Shown: positions 45,003 through 54,372 of the stretch, in pieces | Position numbering within the stretch: the first letter of the stretch is position 1 | How the letters are laid out: the number at the start of each line of letters is the position of its first letter | NCBI RefSeq assembly: GCF_022095675.1 | Contig: NZ_JAHYSG010000046.1 | Location: 1-64,000 of the forward strand | Direction: 5' to 3' | Length of the DNA: 64,000 bases | From: Dactylosporangium sp. AC04546 | GTDB lineage: Bacteria > Actinomycetota > Actinomycetes > Mycobacteriales > Micromonosporaceae | Made by a program: the position numbers and the translations under genes | Notes under the pieces: generated by a model | Databases searched by the model: none | Told to the model about the DNA's origin: nothing | The model's input: the letters and a program-made list of their open reading frames with translations, nothing else

Positions 45003-45101
45003 GGGGCGGTTGCCCCAGCGGTAGAGGCTTCGGGCGCGACACCAGCGCACCGACCTGCCCCTGGACGCGTCGGGGCACTGGGTGAGACCCCCGAAGCCCT
45101 C
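45003..45101 (+). promoter_or_regulatory. Structured leader candidate before the isoprenyl-synthase gene
   Basis: Three stems: GGGGC/GCCCC at 45003-45007/45012-45016; a long-range stem GAGGCTTCGGG/CCCGAAGCCCTC at 45024-45034/45090-45101 (one bulge); inside it TGCCCC/GGGGCA at 45056-45061/45072-45077. It ends 76 bases before the ATG at 45178. Could be a regulatory leader, or an elaborate terminator of the upstream gene. Confidence 0.4.
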
Positions 45102-45177
45102 AAGGTACGAGCGTGCGTCGCTTACCATCCTGGGCTACCACCGATGCCGGGCATGCAGGGAGTAGTGCCGGACGCTG

Positions 45178-47490
45178 ATGAGTGACCCAGCAAACGCCCG
45201 CGGGCCGTTTCCGTTCCGCCAGGAGGATCTGGTGGAGAGCCGGCTGATGGCGGGCGCCAGGCGTACCCTGGCCGACTTCCGGCGCTGGAGTATGAACCGG
45301 CCGGACTTGGTCGAGCAGTACGCCGACCGCTGCACCGAACAGCTGGCCCTGGCCGGCCGGTTCACTGCCCCAGGCAGGCGCCGGGCAGCGGAGCGGGTCC
45401 GGGCTGCCCGTGAGGTCGCCCACTTCAGCGTGTTCAACCTGGCAGCGGTACCGGCAGAGGCGGCCCTTGCGGACCAGCGGCTGCCGACCGTGCGGGACGT
45501 GCTGGCGGGGATCGACGACCGGCGCGGAGTGGCCGGGATCGTCGCCGTGCTGGAGCGCCATCTGCCGCCGTTACGGGGCACCGCCGAGCTGGCCTGGCTG
45601 GCCGGGCGCCTCGAGCATCTGCACCGCATACTGCCCGAGGCGGTCGTCCGGGGCGGCGGCATGGGCAAGGTGCTGCGGGCGACGGCTGGCGTGCTGATCA
45701 TCGCGGCGCATGGGGTGGCCGACGCGAGCGCGGACGAGGCCAGGACGCGGCTGGCAGGCGTCGTGGCCGGAGCGTACGGGTTCGGCGCCGCCTACGCCAT
45801 CGTCGACGACACGCTCCATGACCTGCCCGGCGACCATCTTCCAGCCGAGCACCGGGAGCGGCTGCACGAGCTGACCCTCAAGAGTCTTGCCACGGGACAG
45901 CCGGCCGACTTCGCCGACCTGCCGGAGCACCCGCTCGCCGAGGAATTGCATGCCGTGCACGGGTGGCTGCTGGACGCCTATCCGATCGACGCGCACCGGC
46001 ACCTGTACCACGCGGCCGAGTCGATGTATCTGGCCCAGCATCGTGACGCGCAGCGGTCGACCGGCGCGTTGCCGGCGGCGGGACCGGAGGCGATGTATCC
46101 GGACATGTTCGTCAAGGCCGGGATGAGCCGCGTGATCGCCAACCTGCTCGCGCGGCGGGAGCTGGACGACGGTTTCTACCGCCGCAGCATCAACACAATC
46201 TTCCTCAGTCAGCTGCGTGACGACCTGATCGACGCTGCCGACGATGAACGGGATGGCCGCCGGACCCCGTTCACATCATCAGACACGGACGGGCCGGACG
46301 CGTTGCACGACCTGTTCGCGTACCAGGCGTACGTCGCTGCGGAGGTGTTCGACGGCGAACCGGTCGTGGCCGACGCGCTCGCCTACTACAACACTGCTCG
46401 GCTGGGCCGGCACCTTGCCGTCAACCCGGGCCGCGCTGACGTGCTGCGCCGCCGGTTCGCGCCCACCGGTGCCATCGAGCGGTTCCTGGCCACGGCGACC
46501 AAGCAGTCGCGCCTGTCCGGCCACCGCCTGGCAATCGGGCGGCTCGATGTGGCCGAACAGCGGCTGCGGAGCCGGGCGGGTCAGGTCCTGCGGTACCGTG
46601 ACCCGTCCACCGTCGACTGCCGGACGTTCATCGCGGACCGGCTGCCGTACCTCAACCACCTACTGGACCGGCATCAGGCGGCTCGCGGCGACGAGGGCAT
46701 CGATGCAGTCGTCGCCTACGCCCTGGCGGGATCGGCGAAGCGGCTGCGTCCCGCGCTCGGCCTCATGCTGGCCGAGGGGCTCGGCATCGAGCCGGCGGCA
46801 ATCGAACCGGTGCTGGTCGCCGGTGAGCTGTTCCACACCGCCAGTCTGATCTTCGACGACCTGCCCGCGCAGGACGGCGCAACCCTGCGCCGCGGCCGGC
46901 CCGCCGCCCATCTCGTGTTCGGGGAGGCCACCACACAGCTCGCGGCCCTGTCGATGATCTCCTCGGCGTTCGGGCTCGTGGCGCAACTCAACCGCACGTT
47001 CCCGGCGCGACGGGTCACCGCCGTCATCGAGTACGTCGGCATGGTGCTCGGCCCGGACGGCCTCTGCCGGGGCCAGCACCTGGACCTGCACCTGGGCCAG
47101 GACGGCGCGCCGGTTACGTCGGCGGAGATCATTGAGATGTACAGCCTGAAGACCTCGACCGCGCTCGAGGCCGCTCTGGTGCCGTTGCTGATGTTGCAGG
47201 ACCGGCCACCGGAGCAGGTGGATCTGCTCAAACGGTACGCGCGTCACGCCGGCGTCGTCTTCCAGCTCCGCGACGACGTCCTGGACGCCACCTCATCAAC
47301 CTGGCTGCTGGGCAAGGACGCCGGCAACGACACGGCGAAGGCCAACATTGTGCGCACGTGCGGCCTACCCGAGGCGCGCAGGCTGATCGACGTGCACCTG
47401 ACCGAGGCGCTGGACTGCTGCGCACGGCTGCCCTTCACCACCGACCTGCTCGCCTGCGCAGTGCGCCACTTCGCCACCCGCCGACACTGA
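45178..47490 (+). CDS. Fusion of two isoprenyl-synthase-like domains
   Basis: 770-aa protein. Residues about 475-770 are a classical short-chain prenyl diphosphate synthase: first Asp-rich motif Asp560-Asp561-x4-Asp566 (LIFDDLPAQDGATLRRGRP), the chain-length region just before it (GELFHTASLIF), and the second motif in QLRDDVLDATS (Asp699/700/703). Residues 130-450 look like a second class I isoprenoid fold: AIVDDTLHDLPGD (Asp210-Asp211-x3-Asp215) and LRDDLIDAADDERDG (about 347-360) with helix-rich spacing, but without the FPPS signature, more like the NCBI class 1 isoprenoid biosynthesis enzyme group. Fungal chimeric terpene synthases pair a cyclase with a prenyltransferase in this order. Product unknown; no cluster genes adjoin. 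Start ATG 45178, weak ribosome site. Confidence 0.8.
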   Translation: MSDPANARGPFPFRQEDLVESRLMAGARRTLADFRRWSMNRPDLVEQYADRCTEQLALAGRFTAPGRRRAAERVRAAREVAHFSVFNLAAVPAEAALADQRLPTVRDVLAGIDDRRGVAGIVAVLERHLPPLRGTAELAWLAGRLEHLHRILPEAVVRGGGMGKVLRATAGVLIIAAHGVADASADEARTRLAGVVAGAYGFGAAYAIVDDTLHDLPGDHLPAEHRERLHELTLKSLATGQPADFADLPEHPLAEELHAVHGWLLDAYPIDAHRHLYHAAESMYLAQHRDAQRSTGALPAAGPEAMYPDMFVKAGMSRVIANLLARRELDDGFYRRSINTIFLSQLRDDLIDAADDERDGRRTPFTSSDTDGPDALHDLFAYQAYVAAEVFDGEPVVADALAYYNTARLGRHLAVNPGRADVLRRRFAPTGAIERFLATATKQSRLSGHRLAIGRLDVAEQRLRSRAGQVLRYRDPSTVDCRTFIADRLPYLNHLLDRHQAARGDEGIDAVVAYALAGSAKRLRPALGLMLAEGLGIEPAAIEPVLVAGELFHTASLIFDDLPAQDGATLRRGRPAAHLVFGEATTQLAALSMISSAFGLVAQLNRTFPARRVTAVIEYVGMVLGPDGLCRGQHLDLHLGQDGAPVTSAEIIEMYSLKTSTALEAALVPLLMLQDRPPEQVDLLKRYARHAGVVFQLRDDVLDATSSTWLLGKDAGNDTAKANIVRTCGLPEARRLIDVHLTEALDCCARLPFTTDLLACAVRHFATRRH

Positions 47491-47650
47491 CCAGTAACCC
47501 GTGGGCCTGGGTGCGCAGGAAACGTCCCTGGCTCGTAGTAAACCTGATCGGCGAGTTCTGGAAGCGAACTGCCCGCGCGCACTGCCGAACCCTGCTGCCA
47601 TGAGGCGAGGAGATCGGCATCGCCGACAGGGCGTACAGAAGCCTCGTTTT

Positions 47651-47755
47651 TCAAGGCTGGTCGACACAGTGACATGCGTGCTGGCTGCCGAACTCGGCAA
47701 CGAAAATATACTCGTGAACGGCTCCTCTCCCGGCAGCGTAGACACAGATTCGCCT
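47651..47755 (+). pseudogene. SDR-family dehydrogenase fragment
   Basis: About 35 residues, SRLVDTVTCVLAAELGNENI then LVNGSSPGSVDTDSP, match the alpha-F/beta-F part of short-chain dehydrogenases (ALTRxLAxELGxxxIxVNxxxPGxVxTD). No Rossmann start or catalytic Tyr-x3-Lys is left. The rest of 47491-48069 is decayed and partly AT-rich. Confidence 0.6.
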
Positions 47756-48069
47756 ATGGTAAAGCCGGCGCCGGCGGCACCGTTTCTCGACGAGTCGACG
47801 CATCGCCGATGCCATTGTCTGGTTCACCACATCGACCCGATGGCGGGCCTACTTGGCAGGCCCGTTCCGCAAGGATGAGCTCATCCACTGGTGATTCGCC
47901 GCACCGCCGGTGACCAGCGTCCGCGTCGTGCTCACGCATCGTACGGAACTGATCGCGGATCAAACCGCCATGATCTCGAGTACCTAAGCCCATCCTAATG
48001 CTTACCTATTGGTGGCTTAACGAAAACGCGATCGCAATTCACCTGGCTCTGGCGCGTCGGGCGGTCAAC

Positions 48070-48099
48070 TTGACCATCTCGATGCGAGTCGCCCATACT
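48070..48099 (+). promoter_or_regulatory. Predicted promoter
   Basis: TTGACC (48070-48075), 18-bp spacer, CATACT (48094-48099), about 100 bases before the sigma-like gene. Fits a housekeeping promoter for the 48.2-51.1 kb genes. Confidence 0.5.
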
Positions 48100-48196
48100 T
48101 GGCGCCAAATTGTTACTAGGCGCTTCGGTGCCGCGTGGCGGGCGCGGTGCTGCAATCCTCGGCGTGTGGCTCCGCATTACGAGAAATCGGCTGGTG

Positions 48197-48868
48197 ATGG
48201 CGGGCAAACATTGGAGGCCGAATCCACGGTCGGCATCCGGCCGGCTTCTCAACGTGATGCAGTATGCGCGTCAGGCGTCCGAATGGTGGCGGGGTTTCGA
48301 GGAGCGGCGCCAGGCGGGCCTCATCGATGAGATCCAGCCGCACATCTCCGCGGCCCGCCGGCTCGCCTACCTGCTGTACGGTGACTGGTTCGCCGCCGAT
48401 GCGGCGTTGGGTCGCGCGGTGCGACGGCTCGTGCCGCCGTGGCGGCGCTGGTGGCATCGCGGTGTCGATGTCGACACGCTGCTCGGCGACGACCTCGTCC
48501 GCCGGTACGTGGTGGAGCGAGGCTCGCGTTTCACCCGGCTCCGGCGGTGGCTGCCTCGGCGCCGGGTGCAGGTCACGCGTGCGCACACCGACCCGGTCGG
48601 CGCCCAACCGCTGCTGCTCGCCACGCTCGAAGACCTCACCGCGCGGCAGCGGGCGGTGCTTGTGTGTCGGCACTACCGCGGGATGGGCCCGGCCGTGACG
48701 GCCGGACTGCTGGGCAGCAGCGAAGTCGACGTGGCCGCCGACCTGATGACCGCCAGCGGCATCGTCACCACCGCGTTTGACCCCCATGCCGCCGGATCCG
48801 GCAAGACGGAACCCGTCATTCTGATCGGCGAAGTGGTCGTGGAGAGCGGAGTAGCCGGTGGCCGATGA
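48197..48868 (+). CDS. Divergent ECF-sigma-like protein
   Basis: 223 residues from the ATG at 48197 (the ATG at 48257 is an alternative; neither ribosome site is strong). Central part resembles region 2 of SigE-type ECF factors (AARRLAYLLYGDWFAADAAL) and the C-terminal part region 4 (LEDLTARQRAVLVCRHYRGM, GLLGSSEVDVAADLMTASGI). Between them is an Arg/Trp-rich insert (RRLVPPWRRWWHRG) that normal factors lack, and the -10 recognition residues are poorly kept. It may be a degenerate sigma factor or a regulator derived from one. Overlaps the next small gene by 11 bases. Confidence 0.65.
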   Translation: MAGKHWRPNPRSASGRLLNVMQYARQASEWWRGFEERRQAGLIDEIQPHISAARRLAYLLYGDWFAADAALGRAVRRLVPPWRRWWHRGVDVDTLLGDDLVRRYVVERGSRFTRLRRWLPRRRVQVTRAHTDPVGAQPLLLATLEDLTARQRAVLVCRHYRGMGPAVTAGLLGSSEVDVAADLMTASGIVTTAFDPHAAGSGKTEPVILIGEVVVESGVAGGR

Positions 48869-49028
48869 TGAGGAACTACGACGGATCCTGCGCGAGGTGG
48901 CGTCGGCCCCGCCGCCGGCCGTCCGGTTCCCCCTCGGCACCCTGATCCAGGCCGCGTGGCGACGGGTGCTGCTCGTCGCGCTGCTCGTGGCCCTGGCCGT
49001 TGTGATCGCCGTGGTCGTCTGGTGGTGA
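48858..49028 (+). CDS. Small single-span membrane protein
   Basis: 56-aa ORF from the GTG at 48858 to the TGA at 49026. Cytoplasmic lead VADDEELRRILREVASAPPP, then AVRFPLGTLIQAAWRR, and a C-terminal hydrophobic span (VLLVALLVALAVVIAVVVWW). Overlap with the sigma-like gene and its topology suggest an anti-sigma or tether for it (inference). Too small for family assignment. Confidence 0.6.
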   Translation: MADDEELRRILREVASAPPPAVRFPLGTLIQAAWRRVLLVALLVALAVVIAVVVWW

Positions 49029-49235
49029 AATGGCGACCGTCGACGGTGTGTACGGACGGCGGACGACAACGACACCACCGACCTTGACATCGGTCTCGTC
49101 AACGAGTGTCGAGGGCCGCCTCGTGCTGCCATCCGCGGTCGAGGGTGGCTGACCGTATGACCGCCGTTCGCAGACGCATGAATGATCAATGCATCGGCGG
49201 TTAGACTCGTGCAGCCCTGCCATCCGGGAGGCTTC

Positions 49236-51077
49236 ATGATCACTCCCCCAGAGATCCGTGGCTACTGCGACCTCATCCTGATCAGCTCGAAGGGTGGCCA
49301 GGCGCACGTCTACCGGGCGCACAAGGACACGCTGGACAACTCCACGGTCGCGATCAAGGTGTACAAACGGGATCTCGAGGATGCCGACCGGCGGCGGTTC
49401 CTCCGCGAGGTCCAGGCGTTGCTGGCACTGCGCGGACGGCCGCACGTCGTCCGGCTGCTGGAGGCGGACTTCACCGCCGATGGGTCCGGATACGTGGTCA
49501 TGGACCTCTACGCCGGGTCCGTCGCCGACCGTTTGGCGGCTGAAGGGGCGCTGCCCCTCTCCGACGTGCTCCGGATCGGTGCGCAGGTGGCCGAGGCACT
49601 TCGGCACACGCACGAGGCAAAGTCCCGCATTCTCCACCGCGACATCAAGCCGAACAACATTCTGCTCACCGACGACGGCGCCGCGGTGCTCTCCGACTTT
49701 GGCATCTCCGCGATCTACCGTGCCGACGGCAGGTTCACCGCCACGGCCCGGTTGGGAACGAGGGGCTATATGGCGCCCGAGGTACACGCCGGACAATCCG
49801 AGAGCGTTGCGTCGGACATCTATTCGCTGGGCGCGACGCTGCACACGCTGCTCCTCGGTGAGCCGCCGTCAGCACACGCGCCGGCCGAGTCGCTGCATGC
49901 GTTGCCGAAACCCGTCGCCGGGGTCCTGCGGCGGGCGCTGTCCCTTGACCCGGGGAAGCGCCAGGAATCAGCACGGCGGTTTCGCGAGGAGCTGGAACGC
50001 GCGGCGGAGCAGACGTCAGAGGAGACCCTCGTGTTCGCCTCGCCTCCGCCGGCCTCGACCAAGGTCTTGCCGGAGGAGGCGCCGGAGGCGGTAGTCCGCC
50101 CGCGCCTGGTCGATCCTCCCGTTGCCGACCCCGACCTGGGCAGGACCATCGGCGCGGGCGTGCTCGCCCTGGTCGGCAGTCTGGGTGTGCTGACCCTGCT
50201 CGACTGGACCTGGTGGTCGAGCGCGCTGATCGTGGCGATTCCTCTCGGCGCGGCCGCGCTCCTCCACTCGGTCTTCAACACCCAGCGGCTGTTCGGCCCG
50301 GCAGCCGCGACGGCGCTGCTCTGCTACGGGGTGCCGAGCCTCGGCTACCTGTCCCGGATCGGCGAGCATCCGTTCATCAACATCGTGATGCTGCTACTCG
50401 TGCTGGTCGCGTTCGGCGGCCATCTCACGGCCACGCACGAGATCGAGCGGTACGTCCGGCAGGACATGGCGCAGGCCGAGGCCGCGCGGGCGAACCAGGA
50501 GCGCGAAAAGCTGTTCGAGCGATACCGCAGCCGGTACTGGCTCGACGATACGCACCCACCGGACTGGCTGGACGACGTGCTCGGCCCCCTGCCCGCGGCC
50601 CGGGCCATGACGTGGAAGGACGGCACCGTCCGGTACGCGGTGGTGTGCGATCGCAGCGTCGTGCTCGTGGCGGTGCTCGACGGTGTGCGTCCTGGCGTGT
50701 ACCAGCTCAATCCGGCGAACGGGCACGCCTGCCGGGTGTTCGCCGACGGGCGCCCGAACACCTCGGTCGACACCCGGTTGAAGGAGCTCGCGCGCAAGGT
50801 CGGCACCGTCGGCTGGGGCGGCGCCGACGTCAGCGCTCGGTGCGTCGTCGTGCTGACCACCGACGGAGCACGGTCGGACGGAATCCGACTCGCGCCGACG
50901 CCGTTCGAGTCCACCGGCCTGGTGGTCGTGGTCGCGAAGGACGCCGGGCCAACCGTCGTGCGGCACCTGCCCGACGCCGATCCGCTGGTTGTCGATCCTG
51001 TCTTGCTGCGGGCGGTCTACGAGCGGGCGACGAAGCCGTCGACCGGCTCGCCGGGACCCGCCGGCCAGCCGTCATGA
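49236..51077 (+). CDS. Membrane-bound Ser/Thr protein kinase
   Basis: 613-aa Hanks-type kinase with all catalytic residues: Gly-rich ISSKGGQAHVY, Lys41 (VAIKVYK), catalytic loop His134-Arg-Asp136 (LHRDIKPNNILL), Asp154-Phe-Gly (LSDFGIS), APE in GYMAPEVH. Kinase domain 10-265; then a Pro-rich linker, four hydrophobic segments (about 310-420), a charged coiled-coil-like stretch (QAEAARANQEREKLFERYRS) and a C-terminal alpha/beta domain (TVRYAVVCDRSVVLVAVLDG) that I do not recognise. GGGAGG precedes the ATG at 49236 by five bases. Probably works with the sigma-like and small membrane proteins just upstream. Confidence 0.9.
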   Translation: MITPPEIRGYCDLILISSKGGQAHVYRAHKDTLDNSTVAIKVYKRDLEDADRRRFLREVQALLALRGRPHVVRLLEADFTADGSGYVVMDLYAGSVADRLAAEGALPLSDVLRIGAQVAEALRHTHEAKSRILHRDIKPNNILLTDDGAAVLSDFGISAIYRADGRFTATARLGTRGYMAPEVHAGQSESVASDIYSLGATLHTLLLGEPPSAHAPAESLHALPKPVAGVLRRALSLDPGKRQESARRFREELERAAEQTSEETLVFASPPPASTKVLPEEAPEAVVRPRLVDPPVADPDLGRTIGAGVLALVGSLGVLTLLDWTWWSSALIVAIPLGAAALLHSVFNTQRLFGPAAATALLCYGVPSLGYLSRIGEHPFINIVMLLLVLVAFGGHLTATHEIERYVRQDMAQAEAARANQEREKLFERYRSRYWLDDTHPPDWLDDVLGPLPAARAMTWKDGTVRYAVVCDRSVVLVAVLDGVRPGVYQLNPANGHACRVFADGRPNTSVDTRLKELARKVGTVGWGGADVSARCVVVLTTDGARSDGIRLAPTPFESTGLVVVVAKDAGPTVVRHLPDADPLVVDPVLLRAVYERATKPSTGSPGPAGQPS

Positions 51078-51136
51078 GCCGGCTTCGGTGCCGGAAGCGT
51101 CGCTGCTAGCACCGGCGCTCGCGGGTACAGGAACTG

Positions 51137-53281
51137 TCAGCGCAGTGTCCACGTGGCGGTGTCGGTGTACGCCGTTCCGCCGTGGATGCCGGTCACCTCG
51201 ATGGTGTTGGTGCCCGGTGCCAGCGTGACGTCGGGCCAGGTGTAGGCGTGACCGGTCAGCGGGGTCGCTGCGCCGACCTGGACGCCGTTGACCTTCAGGG
51301 TCACGCTGTCGGCCGTCCCGTATACCTTGACGCTCGTGACCGGGTCGGTCCGGTCGACCCAGCGCCGGCTGGTGATGTACACGAACGGCGTCGCGGTCCA
51401 GTTGGCTTTGTACCAGTAGAACGCGTCCTTGCGGGTTGCCCGGTCATAGGTCACCAGACCCTTGTCGTTGCGTCCGGGGGTGTCGCCCTCGCCGCGCTGG
51501 TCGGCGGCGAAGTCGAACATGTTCCAGACGAAGGTTCCCCACAGGTACGGGCGGGCGCTGATCTGCGCCCAGTACTGCTCGTGGAGCAGCGCCTGATACT
51601 CCTCGGGGTGCCAGGCACCGGTCGGTTGCGGGGGTGGCGGGTCGGCCTGGTGCTGCACGATGCTGGCGCCGGCGCCGTACTCGCTCAGTGCTATTCGCTG
51701 TGCCGGCTGTTCCCGGTGCAGGTTGTCCAGAAAGATGCCGAGCCGGTCGGCCGAACTGTAGTACCAGCCGTAGTAGCGGTTGTATCCGGTGATGGCCGAG
51801 TGCGCGGTCAGGCCGCCGTCGATGACCGCGGTGCTGTGCGCGTACGTGGACAGCCTGTCCGGGTCCTCGGCGGCTGCCAGCTTGGCGAGGGATGCGAGGA
51901 CGCGGTTGGTCGCGGGGCCGTCGGCGTGCTGTTCGTTGCCGATGCCCCAGAACATGATCGAGGGGTGGTTGTAGTTCTGCCGGATCAGCTCACGGAGCTG
52001 CTGTTCGGCGTTGCTGGTGAAGGCCGCACTGTCGGTGATCGAGTCGACCAGCGGGATCTCCGTCCACACCAGGTAGCCGCGTTCGTCCGCGAGGTCGTAC
52101 ACCTTCTGATCCTGCTGGTAGTGCGCGGTCCGCAACGCGTTGACGCCCATCTCGTCCATGATGTCGAAGTCGAGCTCGTGATCGGCGTTGGTCAGCGCCC
52201 AACCTCGGTCGAGCCGGTCCTGGTGCCGGTTCACGCCGTGCAGCGCCAGGTGTTCGCCGTTGAGGAACAGGCCACGGTCCGGGTCGATGGACACGGTGCG
52301 CAGCCCGAACCGTTCGGTCACGGCATCCGTCACGTTGCCGGTCGCAGCGTCGCGAATCTCGACGTTCGCGCGGTAGAGGTACGGGTCGGCGCGCCCGCGC
52401 CACAGCCGCGGGGCGGTAATGGTGATCGGCTGGACGACTCGGATGCTGGTGCCTGGGGCGACACGCTGGACCGCGCTGGTGGCGTCGGCGACCGCGACGC
52501 CGTCCGTGCGGGTGACGGTTGTCCGGACGATGACCTCGCGCCGCTGCTCACTGCTGTTGCGAACGCGGACCGACACATCGACGTTCGCGGAGGTGCCGAC
52601 GCTGCGCTGTCGCACGTACACGCCCGGTCCGGCGCTGTCGAGCAGGTCGACGGCCAGCGCGTCCGTCGCCAACAGGTGCACGTCGCGATAGATTCCCCCG
52701 AAGAACGTGTAGTCGGCGCTCAGTGGCGGCACATCGGGGTCGGGGGCGTTGCTCACCCGTACCGCGATGACGTTGTCCCGCCCCGGCACCAACGCCCCGG
52801 TGGCGTCGAACCTGAACCTCGCGTAGCCGCCCCGGTGCCGGCCGAGATGAGTACCGTTGACCCAGACGTCGGCCACACTGTTCGCGCCGTTGAACTGCAG
52901 CCACAGCCGTTTGCCCGCCCAGTCCGCCGCCGGCGTGTAGTGCCGGCGGTACCAGCCCGTGCCGCGGTGGTAGTCCGCGCCGCCGTCCTGGCCGTCGGAG
53001 CTGTTCCAGGTGTGCGGGACGCTCACCGGCATCCAGCCCGCGTCGTCGAAGCCGATCCCGTCGGCACCCGGCCGGTCGCCCTTGATGAACCGCCAGTCCG
53101 CGTTCAGCCCGACCTGCAGACGCTCCGCCGGCATACCGTCCCCGACGAGTTCCGGTGGCGCCGAGGACGCCGAAGACAGTAGCACCGCGGACGCGGACAG
53201 CGTCACGATGGCGATGAAGGCAGAACCCAGCCGGCGCCATCTCCCGGGCCGGGGCGCCGCACCTACGAGATCCGAATGCAT
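51137..53281 (-). CDS. Secreted GH2-family glycoside hydrolase
   Basis: 714-aa enzyme of the beta-galactosidase/beta-glucuronidase family. Signal peptide at 1-40 (RRLGSAFIAIVTLSASAVLL). Jelly-roll sugar-binding domain (SVPHTWNSSDGQDGG, LWLQFNGANSVADVWVNG), Ig-like domain, and TIM barrel with acid/base Glu in FWGIGNEQHADG and nucleophile Glu in IALSEYGAG; C-terminal beta domains for the active-site rim. ATG at 53281 is the Met directly before the signal peptide; the longer frame is Arg/Pro-rich and unlikely. Convergent with the kinase gene. The sugar specificity is not clear from sequence. Confidence 0.9.
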   Translation of the reverse strand: MHSDLVGAAPRPGRWRRLGSAFIAIVTLSASAVLLSSASSAPPELVGDGMPAERLQVGLNADWRFIKGDRPGADGIGFDDAGWMPVSVPHTWNSSDGQDGGADYHRGTGWYRRHYTPAADWAGKRLWLQFNGANSVADVWVNGTHLGRHRGGYARFRFDATGALVPGRDNVIAVRVSNAPDPDVPPLSADYTFFGGIYRDVHLLATDALAVDLLDSAGPGVYVRQRSVGTSANVDVSVRVRNSSEQRREVIVRTTVTRTDGVAVADATSAVQRVAPGTSIRVVQPITITAPRLWRGRADPYLYRANVEIRDAATGNVTDAVTERFGLRTVSIDPDRGLFLNGEHLALHGVNRHQDRLDRGWALTNADHELDFDIMDEMGVNALRTAHYQQDQKVYDLADERGYLVWTEIPLVDSITDSAAFTSNAEQQLRELIRQNYNHPSIMFWGIGNEQHADGPATNRVLASLAKLAAAEDPDRLSTYAHSTAVIDGGLTAHSAITGYNRYYGWYYSSADRLGIFLDNLHREQPAQRIALSEYGAGASIVQHQADPPPPQPTGAWHPEEYQALLHEQYWAQISARPYLWGTFVWNMFDFAADQRGEGDTPGRNDKGLVTYDRATRKDAFYWYKANWTATPFVYITSRRWVDRTDPVTSVKVYGTADSVTLKVNGVQVGAATPLTGHAYTWPDVTLAPGTNTIEVTGIHGGTAYTDTATWTLR

Positions 53282-53405
53282 CGGCTGCGATGCTGCCAGA
53301 CGACCGCACGCGAACATAGGCGGCCGTCCCCAGAAGCCGGCGCGACGGGACAGGACACGACCCGTGTCCCCTCGGACGTGGGCCGCACGGGCTTCCTGGC
53401 GCTGG

Positions 53406-54353
53406 TCAGTTCCGGCAGCCTGCGCTGGCGCTGTGGACGGTGCTGAAGAAGTCCCAGATGACCTGTGTGGCCGACGGGGTGGCGTCGTCGCCCTGTAGCC
53501 AGTCATGGCTGCCGCCTTGGTAGACGGCGAGCTGTACGCACTGCCCGGTGCCGCACCGTACCCAGGTGCTGGTGGTCAGGCTGCCCTGCGTGCGGGTGAT
53601 CGGGGTGCCGGGGCAGCGGTTCGCCCGCCGGTACTGGTCCACCTGCGCGTCGACGGTGGGTTGGGTGTAGCCGTTGAGGGTGTGGGAGGTTCCGCTGGAG
53701 CGGATGGTCAGTTCCGGGTCGCCGGTGGCGGCGATCTCGAGCAGCGACGCCGGCGCCGGGTTCGGGCAGGGCGCGGCGCTGACGGCGGCGTACGAGGCGA
53801 CGGCCGCGAAGCGTCGGGGCGCCGCGCAGGCCATGCGTAGGGCCATCTTTCCGCCGTTGCTGTACCCGGCCAGGAACACTCGGCCGGAGGCGGCGTCGGG
53901 CTGGGTATCGAGCACGTTGTCGACGACGGCGGTGAGGAAGGCGACGTCGTCGACCGCGGCGGCCTGGGCGGGGCCGCAGCAGCTGCCCGCGTTCCAGGAC
54001 TGGCCGACTCCGGCGGGGTACACCAGGATCGCAGGCCCGGTCACATCGGCAAACCCGCTGCGCTGCCGCTCGTACTCCGGAGTGACGCAGCAGCCGTGCA
54101 GGTTGACCAGCACGGGCAGCCGGGCCGCACGGGCGGCACCGGCCGGCCACGGACGGACCAGCAGGTAACTGCGGGTCAGGCCGTCCACGACGATCGGGAC
54201 GGTCGTCTGGGTCCACCTGACGGGCGGGGGCGGCGGCGTTCGTCCGGACGGGGAGCGGGAAGCGGTCAGGGCCAGGCACAGCACCACGACGAGCGCCGCC
54301 GCGGCCGGCGACAGTGACCTCCGGCCGGTGCGACGATCCGGGCCGACGGACAT
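53406..54353 (-). CDS. Secreted PHB-depolymerase/feruloyl-esterase-like protein
   Basis: 315-aa secreted alpha/beta hydrolase (LpqC/PHB-depolymerase family). Signal peptide 1-33 (AAAALVVVLCLALTAS). Oxyanion region VNLHGCCVTPEY, nucleophile Ser in LAGYSNGGKMAL (GxSxG), Asp in the SAAPCPNPA...AATGDPELTI region and His in QGGSHDWLQG. Several Cys pairs suggest disulfides. ATG at 54353, right after the VOC gene stop (20 bases), so it is probably the last gene of the operon that runs from 56.8 kb. In known members the substrate is a polyester or feruloylated glycan. Confidence 0.85.
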   Translation of the reverse strand: MSVGPDRRTGRRSLSPAAAALVVVLCLALTASRSPSGRTPPPPPVRWTQTTVPIVVDGLTRSYLLVRPWPAGAARAARLPVLVNLHGCCVTPEYERQRSGFADVTGPAILVYPAGVGQSWNAGSCCGPAQAAAVDDVAFLTAVVDNVLDTQPDAASGRVFLAGYSNGGKMALRMACAAPRRFAAVASYAAVSAAPCPNPAPASLLEIAATGDPELTIRSSGTSHTLNGYTQPTVDAQVDQYRRANRCPGTPITRTQGSLTTSTWVRCGTGQCVQLAVYQGGSHDWLQGDDATPSATQVIWDFFSTVHSASAGCRN

Positions 54354-54372
54354 CGGTGACGGCTCGGATGGG

